A model generated the notes under the pieces. It was not told where the DNA came from and ran no database searches. It worked only from the letters and a program-made list of their open reading frames with translations. From assembly GCA_947396885.1 (NCBI GenBank), contig OX377205.1, forward strand, positions 76,294,969 through 76,358,968: 64,000 nucleotides of DNA, in the 5' to 3' direction. Below are positions 10,741 to 21,500 of this stretch, in pieces. Every line of letters begins with the position of its first letter. The stretch's first letter is position 1. A program made the translations under genes and the position numbers. Origin of the DNA: Heligmosomoides polygyrus polygyrus (taxonomy: Eukaryota; Nematoda; Chromadorea; Rhabditida; Heligmosomidae).

Positions 10741-11515
10741 CGGCGCCGCGTCGGCTTTTAGCCAGTAGACCTAGTTGCGCCCCTCCTTGAGCCAGTAGAC
10801 CTAGTTGCGACATTCCTGCATGCCAGAGTCGGAGCTCTTTCAAAAAACAGCTTCATTCTCAGCGCGGCCATCTGGGAACGATCTGATAAGCGCCGTGCTT
10901 TCTAAAGCTCGAGGAATTCCTGGGCTTCACTCCGCGGAATATCCACCTGCAAGTGATTAGCAGGGAACAACAAGAAAAAAAAACTTTGATGCATCTTTGC
11001 CTGGTCCCCAAAGGGCGACTAGACGAGTTCCTACTCATGTCCAGGATCTATGTCGCCTATATGTAAAATCAGCTTCATCTCCACTTGTGTACCCCTTTAA
11101 CCATCTCTTTACGCCTTATCAAACATCCTTTTTTGGACCCACACACCCTGCTAAAATTATGTCCTGAGTGCCGGACCTTCGACCGTCGGGTCAAGCGGTT
11201 GGCCCAAGACAACAGATTCGAGCACGATGCCCGGTTGAGGCTCAACACCGGAGGGTGAGCGATAGGCGAGACTGTTCTGACCGCGGACGGCCAGAACCAC
11301 TCGCTGCTACCACTTGAAAGGTCGCCCGTCGCCTACGGGCGCCTTTCTCCAGAGGATCTCGATTACCTCTAGCGCGCGCCTAAATGGCCTCATACGGGCC
11401 GCTCCACTGCTTCAACACGTTGTCGTAATACGATTTTATCCACATGGTCCTGGACATGACTTCAGGCGGAGAATCGGGCTAAAAAAAATTCTACGCTTTT
11501 TCTAAAGTTAATGCT
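10741..11515. other. spacer with one short direct repeat
   Basis: An 18-nt unit (CCAGTAGACCTAGTTGCG) occurs twice, near 10760 and 10792. The GC-richer stretch 11160-11480 resembles no RNA or protein that I know. It is a candidate LTR or untranslated region of the gypsy element, but no second copy was found. Confidence 0.35.
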
Positions 11516-12324
11516 TCACCTTTTCACAGAAGACAATGTTCTGTACTACAAGAATATGTGTTGGTCCTATTTTCTCACTTGCCCTTTATTGATTTTTAGG
11601 CCATCAAATTGCCGACTCCGACTTTCCCGTCCGAACTTTTACCAAAACTCCGGTTCTATGATTGGACTTTTTTGTTTGGTATTACATGTCGTTTGGAAGA
11701 GGATGTCTTGCTCAGTAAGAATTTGTATCGCGTTTATTGGCTCATGCTGATTTCTGTCGAATACCAACAACTGAACAAGGAGAAGGAGCTGTTGGTGAAG
11801 ATGATTTTTCTCTTTTTGGCATTTCGTTGATATTCAATAGAAATCAATAAATGCGACACACATTCTTATAGAGCAAAGCATTTTTATTCGAATAACATAT
11901 AACGCCAACCCAAAAAGTCCAACCACAGAGCAGGAGCTGTCGGCAAAAATAACCATCCTCCTTCGGACGTCCCGATTTGATGACCTAAAAATCAATAAAG
12001 GACAAATGAGCAAATAGCAATAACACATATTCTTGTAGTACAGAGCATTGTCTTCTAAATGCTATAAAAAACTGCGCAAAAAACTACAAACCTAAGCGGA
12101 GAGAACAAGTGCGCAAATGGCTAGTTTTTCACTTTTTCACTTTTCACGTCAACGACCTAAAAATTGAAAAAAATTCATGATGAAAAAAGAAATGCAATAC
12201 ATGTTCTGATAAAGCAAATCATTCTCTTTTGAAAGCTATGCAGCGCTGTGTAGGATAAGTTAGCGCCGGCGAAATCTGCAGTGAATCGTTGAAAAAAACG
12301 GCGAAGACTTATGGGACAACCTAA
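11516..12324 (-). mobile_element. truncated mariner-type foldback element
   Basis: Similar over about 800 bp to the complete element at 29485-30527. It shares the motif TTCTTGTAGTACAGA near 12030 and ends in the same terminal sequence GGGACAACCTAA (12313-12324), followed by TA. About 230 bp of the other outer arm is missing. The internal halves are inverted copies, for example the text near 11525-11600 against 11985-12060. No transposase is present. Confidence 0.75.
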
Positions 12325-12326
12325 TA

Positions 12327-13195
12327 TTTATTTCATTGTACTCAAGGGTGCACTACAACGTCAACGAGATCTTCAAGAAAACAAAATAACCGTTAAAAGC
12401 AACAGTAAAATGTCCGCACAATTACATTAAAACTACAAACCTCACTTATTTAGTAATTACCATCTCGCTACACCGATCCTATGGCAACTCCGTCGCAATG
12501 CACCTACGCTAAGTAATTTATAGAAGGCTACGAGCCGAGAAAGAAGTAACTAAAAGGATTATATAAATCCTTTCTTAAGCCTATCCGCTTTCATGTATAG
12601 CTCATCATGGCGTGGCTATTTCAAATAGTAATATTTGAATGAAAAGAGTTTTGCTTCATCAAAGCAGCGATGGGATCAGAGAGGTCAGCCTGGATAACGT
12701 AACTAACAGACGTGATTCTGTGGCGGGCCGGCAACACATATTATAAAAATAGTCTTTATCATGCGAAAAAGGCGAGGTCATAGTCCTTCATTCAAGTACT
12801 GTTGAGCAGAATTCAGCTGACGAATTGTACTTTTGGCTTGCTCTTCATCGCTTTGGCAATTGTTCGGTCGCCGTCAAAGTGTGTACGCATGACCTTGCTC
12901 TTTGACAGGTCTGTCGACGCTCCTGAAGTAAAGGAAATTAGTCCCGAAGTCAAAATTTTTTCATAATCTCCGAGCAACTGCTACGTTTAAAATACCATGC
13001 TAAGATGCATGCATAACACCGAAGGTGATACATACATGCCTGCACATCAGGATCTTCTATGCGGTCAGGCGTAGTTTCGAAGAAGTTAGCGTGTAAGAGT
13101 GGTTAGCGACAAGTGGAGTAGCCCATAGATGTGACTTCTAACTCCTTAACCTGCGATGGGAACCATCAGGTCTCGACCTCGCCTTAGTAAGTAGT
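12327..13195. other. no recognised feature
   Basis: No exon, RNA or repeat recognised. Short ORFs only. Confidence 0.45.
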
Positions 13196-13199
13196 AAAA

Positions 13200-13380
13200 A
13201 GTAAATTACGATCTTTTTGATGGACCAAATCAGTGATTAGCTGGAGACTAGCCGGTCACTGCAAGTCATCGAGTAGGTCAAATGTGCATGCAAATTGCCC
13301 TACAATATGCCGTAGATGTTGGGCGCATGGCGCATTCCAGAAAGAGTTGGACTAACACCGGCCTTTATTCTTATCGTATG
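13200..13380 (+). repeat. SINE-like family A, partial 3' part
   Basis: The text near 13322-13378 (GCGCATTCCAGAAAGAG, then ACACCGGCCTTTATTCTTATC) matches the 3' end of other family A copies at about 14100-14170 and 51280-51330. The 5' tRNA-like head is too degraded to see. Confidence 0.4.
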
Positions 13381-13491
13381 ATATCTGTACCATCTCTCGC
13401 AACGAAATTAGAATGTTCTACATTTAAGAATTTGCGTTTGACCAAAATGTAATGGCGTAGAGCATTTCCGCCTGTTCAGCAGGAGGTGTGG

Positions 13492-13531
13492 GAAGGCGCT
13501 AGAGTTTTGATCGCAACGAAACATCGTTATG
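13492..13531 (+). repeat. fragment of tRNA-like repeat family C
   Basis: GGCGCTAGAGTTTTGATCGC and the next 18 nt match the segment following the tRNA-like part of the inverted repeat at 29103-29286. Confidence 0.5.
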
Positions 13532-13844
13532 ACGTTTGAAATGAGAATGTGTGCTAGGCAAATCTGCATCTCATTGATCTCTTAGAGAACATATTGCCTT
13601 TGACCGCCGATTCCTATTTCCTCCGTGGCCGGTTCCAACTGCAGCGGTCGACCACAGCCTTTACATCGAAGCCGGTATCAGTTTAATATAAAGGATCAAG
13701 GAGAAAGGAGAGAGTTAGTCAGTCGTTTTGGAAGACGTGACGCGTATCCATGTGGAGGCAACCTGAATATGTACTCCCCCCTCAAATACGCTATCATATA
13801 GCCTCTACGACGTCCAGTAGAAGCAGAATGCGATCTTAAAAGGT

Positions 13845-14175
13845 ACTGTTGGGCGTGTGTAGCGCTGTCGGAGTTGCCGGCTGCAAGGTACCCACGAGGC
13901 CAAGGTCCTGCTACGGATTTCCCACCCAGGCCAGGAAGGCCTTCCATGCCACCGAGATCGGTGAATTGGTACCAGAGTTGCCTAAAAAAGGACAAACCGC
14001 TGAAAAACTGTTCATCTTGTTCATCGGCTGGCAACCTCAAGTCATTGTCTGGTGAAATACGCATTCAAATGGCCACCGCGACATCTCGAAGAAGTACAAT
14101 GCGTGGCGCATTCCAAAAGGGCTTAAGTAACGCCGTCTTTATCCTTTATCCATTAAAAGGGACCATTAACGCCGC
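13845..14175 (+). repeat. SINE-like family A copy (tRNA-derived head)
   Basis: The head GTGTGTAGCGCTGTCGG fits a tRNA/RNA polymerase III A box. The body ends with AAATACGCATTCAAATGG, a GAAGAAGTACAATGCGTGG block and a TTATCC-rich tail, in the same order as the copies at 23283, 51070 and 52905. The short ORFs over it are repeat shadows. Confidence 0.6.
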
Positions 14176-14219
14176 TTTTTCTCTTCATCCTTTGTTTGGT
14201 TTTCATAATGGCTTGCAAT

Positions 14220-14365
14220 GGCGAGTATATGGACAATTCAATGCTTTATCGTTCCCAAACATATCTGGTACCAATTCAGCGAGTCCGTAGGGATGGAAGG
14301 CTTGATTGCTCTATGTGGAAACCCAAACCAAGAACCTCAAGTCGGGATGATGAAGAATAAAAAGG
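14220..14365 (-). repeat. SINE-like fragment, inverted
   Basis: TGGAAGGCTTGATTG and the CCAAGAACCTC context match family A sequences read in the opposite direction (compare 23190-23230). Partial. Confidence 0.4.
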
Positions 14366-14394
14366 TTTAAACTTGGTTTTAAATAATACAATTG

Positions 14395-14640
14395 CGTGAT
14401 GGACTGCGTATTCCACTTCTACGGCACGTCATGAAAATAAATTGAATGCGTATTGGGCCTATACAACCACTTGTGGCTACCAACCTATGAGCAATCCAGT
14501 GTATTTTCCTTCCCAGACAATTCTGACACCTATTCGCCGACCCCGATGGGATTGTAGGCTTGGTTGGCCCGGAAACCCGCATCAAGAGCCAGCAGCGCAC
14601 AAGACAGCCTGCGCCTCCTGCCGCTCTACCACATGCCCAA
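14395..14640 (-). repeat. SINE-like family E copy
   Basis: It shares its order of blocks with 21370-21650: a CATTATGGAAGTGAATTGAA-type segment, TGTATTTTCCTTCCCA, AATTCTGACACCTATTC, GGTTGGCCCGG and GAGCCAGCAGCGCACA. On the minus strand the high-coordinate end is the tRNA-like head. It is related to but distinct from family A. Confidence 0.5.
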
Positions 14641-14989
14641 TTATTAATTTATTTTGCAGGAACTTACACCGCTGCTTGTTGATTGCTGTCACTACATCAA
14701 TGCGTTTTTTACGAATGTAGTCTTTCGCCCTCTGCGCGTGGTTAATATTTAACATTATTAGTTAGTCCTTTGGTGCAGTGCGCATATGCTGCGAAAGCGT
14801 GAACGCTGGTTCGGTTCCTGTCTTAGTCGAAGTTTTGCTTAAATTTCGATTGATCGAATGCTTCTCATGTGCAGTAAAGCTAGCTCGAGTCGGTTTTTTC
14901 TCTACAATTTCCTCAGCCTGTGCATAATGAGACATGACGAAGAAGGCGCTCAGATAGGAAATGACCAAATTCCGTCGAGTGTTAGCAGG

Positions 14990-15553
14990 AATAAACGAGC
15001 GGCTTGGGAGCTCTCAAGAGCGTCGAAGAAGTCGCGAAGAAGACGAAGAACGTCCGACTCCCTGCCCGCCTATTCGCCTCCACCGTTCTTCCTGCCCTAA
15101 CATACGCCTCGGAGACCCGACTACACGAAAGCAGAATGAACACCCGATCAGCGTCGCGCAGAGTGGAATCGAGAGCACGATGCTCGCAGTGACACGATTC
15201 AGGCAAGTGAGCGAAGGCCTCCGGAGTTCCGAGCTTCGCCGACGTTCAAAGATCAGAGACGCTGTCGCGTGGGCCAAGTTGTCGAAAATTAGGTGGGCCG
15301 GCCACGTAATGCGCTTTGCAGACACCTGCTGGACGACAGCCGTTACCGACTGGATTCCGCGGGATGTCAAGAGAACACCGGGACGCCAAACAATGGGTTC
15401 GTCGTACATCTTCGTGAAAGCCTGAACGACCGATATGACGCTTTTCGTGTCCCTCGAGCGAGGAGGACCACTCTGGCACGCGACAGGGACGAGTGGAGAC
15501 GCTGCTGACGCTCGCTCGAGCAAGTCGATGATCAACGGGACGACAGGTGAAAG
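14990..15553 (+). pseudogene. RTE retrotransposon 3' fragment (RT C-terminus)
   Basis: Frames on the plus strand give the C-terminal signature of RTE-clade RT: AAWELSRA/AAWGAFKSVEE, LPALTYASET, EGLRSSELRRRSKIRDAV, KIRWAGHVMRF, DWIPRDVKRTPGR, then LNDRYDAFRVPRARR and TLARDRDEWRR. They are spread over at least three frames, so it is broken by indels. It is 5'-truncated. The 3' end, near GACGACAGGTGA, abuts the last exon of the chemoreceptor gene on the opposite strand. Confidence 0.8.
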
Positions 15554-18500
15554 GTTATCGGTTTTACCCAGGAGAGGTATTTTCTATGAAGTAATATTGC
15601 AAAATAAAGAGAAATTAAGAATGACAGTGACATGACATGATGACACAACACAAATAACATACTGTTGTTTCCCCTGCTGTACATCGAAACACTAGGTAGG
15701 ACACCTCGTTTTGCTCCTAGGCGATCGCGAATGGCCCTGAAATCAATCAGATAGCGACTAGGGACCACTTGTGTACGGAGTCGCCGATGAACCTACTTGT
15801 TGACAATGAAGTATATTATGGGATAGACGCCGCTGTTCAGAATCCACATCATGTTCAGAGCCATGTAACTCCAAATATTCGACGGAAGCAATGTCTGAAT
15901 TCACACATCACTAGGACTGCTGATTCAAAGAGCTTCTAAGGTCATAGTTCGATAATCCATGTTTCATACATACTGACCAAGCACATTTTCTATCTATCCT
16001 TTCTCATATGAACAAAAAAAAATCGATTTCACGAATTTCGACACTTGAGTACCGTCTTACCTGAGCAAGTAATTGAGTTTGTAAAATTTGTGTTGTATTC
16101 AAATAAATTTTATGCATGCCTATGTAAGTTTGTGCATAGTTCATCTACCTTCTTAGCAAAAGCACAAAAATGAACGCTTGAAGTTTAGAAAACGCAGTGA
16201 TAGGGAGAATACGATCAACGGTGGGGCAGTCAATTTCAACTGAAAGAAAATTGTAATTCTTTCTTATCTTAAAGAGGCAGAAAGTCGTACTGTTAGAAAA
16301 TAACATCCTTCCTGTCTGCCACTACAAAATGCTTGTAATGAGTTGTGGAATGCTACAAGCAGTATAAGTGGGCGACGTCTTCTAAAGTACTGCTTCTAAC
16401 TCAACAGCAGTCTGGTCTTGTGAGCTAGCAATTCCGATATTAAGTCAAATCTCCCGTGGACCAGTCTTTTGGAAAGACAAGTGGTGGATCCCTAGGAATG
16501 CAAAACGTCTACGAGGAACATCTTCAACAAGCCGGGAGGAGGCATTCTTTCTATTGATATAGTAATCGTTTCTTCAATATCAATTGGACCGAACATGTCG
16601 AATCACTGCGTCATGTTCCAGGACCAGCGGTATCGTGATTGATGAGTGATAGCGAGATCGTAAGAAGGTAGCAAAAAGTGAGAAACGAAAATGAAGGACG
16701 GCGCTCTTTGCGCGTTTGATTCGGGGAAAACGTTCGCCACTTCTTCCCTTCTTTCGATTTTTGTCACACAAATTTCTTTAGAATTAAAACTCCTGAGCAA
16801 CCTATTTACAGTCAATAGACATAGCGATGGACAATGTGCGGTGTTTTGGTTCTGTTAGAACTATGGAGGTGAGCCAATAGAAAGTAGGGCGGACAGTTTC
16901 GCAGAGATCTAGGAAGGAAACTCAACAAAGAAGCATACCAGGAGGCCGAAAGAAAAATCAAAAGCAAATAAGTGCCCTAAATGCTAGAAGAAGCACAGAA
17001 ACCTGTTTTCCAGCCTGGCATGTTTTCAGGAACGTAGATCAATTTCGGTGTCGGGCGTTGCCAAGAAGGAAGGAGATTTATGTTATTTCCCGGTTTTTTT
17101 CGCGTACAGTACGGCTATTATTAGGGGGGGGGGGCAAAAGTAATGAGACAAATTGAAAAAAATTCTTTATCTCTTTATAATCAATTACAACCCAATGATG
17201 CTGAGAAATGTGTTTGCCATTAAGGTCAATGACTTGCTGCCATCGCTCAGCCAACTTCCTGATCCCATCCTTACTGCTTGGGCCTGGTGTTGATCAACTG
17301 CTCGATACGTTTGTCAAGGACTGCTTGGGTTCTTGTATACCTTCCGACCAGGAAGTCCTTTGAGCTCAAGAAGTAGTGGTAGTCGCATGGAGAGATGTCC
17401 GGCGAATACGGTGGGTGAGGATGTGAACTGGGTAAGCTGGGAAGCCTATTCGTGGTTACTTGTTCCCGATGGGGTGCGGCGTTGTCGAAAAGGAGGACCT
17501 TCTTGAAGCGCTGAGTCCAAATAAGTGCGAGTCGCCGGTCCATCTCTTCTATTTCAATCACCATGGCCTTGGAGTCCATCGTCGTGCTTTCGGAAAACAG
17601 CTTCCAGTATACCAGTCCTAAAGCTCAAAAGCTCAGAAGGTGCTTCTTGCCGCGAACATTCCGCCGAACGAAGGTCGGTAACAGGTTACCATACCTCACT
17701 CAGACTCGCTGCTTGACAGGGTTGAGGTAGAAGACGTACTTCTTATCTTGCGTTACTATTGAGTCCTCAGAGTTGGGAATTAGGCGACACAGGTCGACTC
17801 GTCAGACTGGGGTTTCGGCATAAGACAGACTGCGGTTTTGGCATGCTTCTGGAAAGGGCGGAAGTGGTAACTTATCAGCTGGCATTCAGTAAGTAGCATA
17901 GAAACATACAAATACGATAAGCACGGAACCAGACTCCAGACACGAGATATATGGACACGGCATGGAGAGTCTCATTGCTTTGGTCCCTCCTAAGAGTATG
18001 ACGAGTTGCTCACAGCACACGTTTCTTTACAGTGATTACCAAAATGCATATAGGATCGAACCTATCAGTCGAGTGGGCGAAAGCATGTTCATTCCGCTTC
18101 TTATATTTACCACTATTTTCTTAGTGGTAAATATAAAGCCATCAAGAATAGTTCCAAGCGTGTGATGCATTTTATAAAAAATTTCCAGCGATTCTAACCA
18201 GGAATCGCCCTAAGACTGTCCAGCTAGCTTTGTGGTGTGCTGTGTATGGGATCTAATCGAGTAGACGAACTCTGCTGCGCACTGGCAACGTACGCCTGCT
18301 TCAGATACTCCGAAAACATGCATTTCCTAGGAAAGAAGCTGCTCCAATCGCAAGAAGCCCGCTCCATTCATTTTTGGCCACCTACGGCGAAAATGCGGTG
18401 GTCTGGTAAAGCTGTATATACGCTTTGTAGATCTCGAAGAGACGAATCGAAGGGTACCAACCGTTTTTCAAATAAGATGAAACTGAAGAAGGTATGAACA

Positions 18501-21500
18501 TGCAAAATTTGCGACGGATTAATACGTCACAAACCGTCTTTTGACAGCGCGACACGGGCTGTATTGTGCAGCCGACTTCTATATATAAGTGAGCAGAAAT
18601 CTCGCCCAAACGAATTGATCATTCAGGTTCCTGTACCTACTTTTTCTAAAAACTCTTAATATGCTCAGGCCACACTATTACTTCAAAAAGGTGATGGCTG
18701 ACTGATTTTATTACGCACCTGTGAATTATGCCAAAGAAAATTGAGCACGGTGCAATAAACGGTAATGACGAGCGCTTGAATGAGAATCTTGATCTCAGTC
18801 CAACAGTTTGATCGAGACATAAACCGCTTTCGCTGAATTGGAGTACTGCATTAGAAAGACGATGATGAGCACAAAATCGATAAGTACATATATTGCACTT
18901 ACAGTTCTATACAGGGCGATTATTACGAAAATATAAAGGACCGCCGAGATGAGAATCGTGCCGAGTTCGATGACCATTTCGCACTTCTGCACCACAAAAG
19001 AGAGCTTCAGCGTGTAGTCGTAGTCCCAGGAGTATCTGTTGATGGGAGGTTGTAAGCATTTTGAGTATGGAATGGAAAATCGGTAGAAATCACGGATGAA
19101 CGCTGATTCTCGGAAACTCACAGCTCAGGATAGTAGCTGATCGTCGCCCATGGAGTTGACAGAGCAACGGCAAACAGCAGCCAAAACATCATCGAAAGTC
19201 CGATCCAGTACTGAAAATCTCTCACTGTTCTCACGACTATTTTTACTCTTTGAGTGCCATTGTGCTGGCGCTCCAGTTCACTGCTCTTCTCAAGGTTGCT
19301 TCAACAACCTTTTGCGGTCACGTTAGTCACTACTATTCTAATGATTTCAGTACTGCAGCACAGTCACAACAAGACCGATGTGTAAGTCCACAAGCTCTTT
19401 GAATGTGAAGGCATTGTTCAAGCTTTTCAGTCATCTTGGCATAACCGTCTGCAACACACCCATACAGAGAAGACAGTTTGAGGTATCGCGTGGCAAACCG
19501 TATATGCACTCTATACACCTTGCGCCGTGAATATGGATTTGTTCCGTACCATAATTTTCAGTAAACAGATGAACGATGTCACTCACAACTTAATCAGCTT
19601 AGTCAGGCGGTCAGGTGAGTCCACGGAGCGAATGCTGGACGAATTCTATAGTGTGTATGGGAATGTTGGACTGCTGCTGAATCTCATGGAGACGATGTTC
19701 ATTAGGGAAGGACGAGTTTCTGATGCCCAATTCTCGCTTAATGAAACGGACATCTCCGAATTCTTCAGCTACGTCTATCTGGATCGTGAAGTTAACATGG
19801 CCAACGGCCTAGCGCCAGAGCTGGGCAGGAGGCGAGCGGCTTGGGGAGCTTTCAAGACCGTCGAAGAAGTTGTGAAGGAGACGAAGAGCTCCGTGCTCTC
19901 CTATTCGATCTCACTGTTCTTTCTGCGCTAACGTACTCCTCAGAGACCTGGACTATATGAAAGTAGGATGAACACGCGATCAGCGTCGCAAAACGTGAAA
20001 TCGAAAGGACTATGCTCGGAGTGACACGACTCACGCAAGTGAGAGAAGGTGTCCGGAGTTCCGAGCTTCGTTGATGTTCGAAGATCGCATGGGACAAGTC
20101 GTCGAAAATTAGGTGGGCCGGCCACGTAATGCTATTCGCAGACACCCGCTGGACGCGAACTGTCACCGACTGGATTCCGCGGGATGTCAAGAGAACATCA
20201 AGTCGACCACTAACGCGTTGCACTTCTTCGTGAGAACTCTGAGCGAATGATATGGTGCTCTTCTTGTCCCTTGAGCGAGGAGGATCCATTGGAGCACTCT
20301 AGCACGAGACAGGGACGAATAGAGACGCCGCAGGCCCCCGCTCGTGCGACTCGATAATCAACAGAACCACAGGTGATACAAGTGAAACAGATGAACACAG
20401 GACGCTAGTAGCAACTCTCCTTCCCCAGATGAAAGGTAATCTGTGTGGATTGAACACGAAATCGGCCCTAGGTTGGTGGATACGCGCTCGAGGATCACCA
20501 GCTTTGATCATGTTGAGCGCCATGTCACTGGCTCAGGTGAAAAAGCAAGCAATGTCCACTAATAAAAAATCAAATAGTCGTCGGCTTTGTCGACACTTTG
20601 TGAGCCGGAGGAGCTCATTAGTGAAAAATAACCCTCAGAATGGTTGCAAAAGAAGCAAGAAAACTTATCTTCGACCTATCGTGAGAATAGAGACATTTGC
20701 CTTTCGTTCATTGCAGAAGTTGAACGAACACCTTCCAGAAATCTAGGAACGGCTCAATATAGCTTTATTAAGAAGGTAATGACTAATTGTTCCTCATTGA
20801 GCAGTAATATGGTGCCTTAGGAAGCCTTAAACTCGTGTGCTCTCCAGCCTGTCGACACTGAGAAACCGGCCGAGATGCTCTACGTGGACTCACGAGATCT
20901 CCTTGGTGTGATAAGATCTGAGAGAATAAACTTGGCAACAGCCAATCACTATTCTCTTAGAGAAAATTGTAAGAGAATAGTGTGTGGCTGTTGCCAAAAA
21001 CAAATTTTCTATCCTACAGGATCCTTAGCAAGCTACTTTAAAAGCTCGGTACGGCTATGTTTACGAAAGTCTGTATCCAGTATCCGTTCGACTTCCGTTG
21101 TTTCCTAAGAAGTTATGTTCTTAAACCCAATATTTCTACAGAAAAGATGCAAAAATCTAAATCGTCATCATCCTTAAAACTCACTGTGCTATTTCGAAGC
21201 AGAATGTACATTCCAATAGAAAGATAGCACTAGCGACAAAGTGAAAAAGACTGTACGCTTTATCTCCATGTCTTCTTACCTGCGAAAGAGTAGCCAGGGG
21301 GTTCCCACAAGTTTATGCTTTTTTCTTATATAACTTTCTTTTTATAAATAATGAAAAAGGATAAACTACATTGCGGAATGGGCCACACATCCCAATTCTA
21401 CGGGACATTATGGAAGTGAATTGAAAGTGTATTGGGTGTATACAATCACTGAGCGGCCACCCCATGGTCTACATAATATGAAGACCAGCCTATGAACACT

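Larger units (their letters stand above)
15895..18718. other. intron between TM6 and TM7 exons
   Basis: A 2.8-kb intron of the chemoreceptor gene. It contains a mariner remnant (17121-17870) and a small perfect hairpin (18101-18136). The rest (about 15900-17100) shows no exon or known repeat. Confidence 0.6.

Noticed and set aside
4314..11500. LTR pair for the gypsy-like element
   Set aside because: I compared the flanks by eye and found no direct repeat; the 200-N gap may hide one side.
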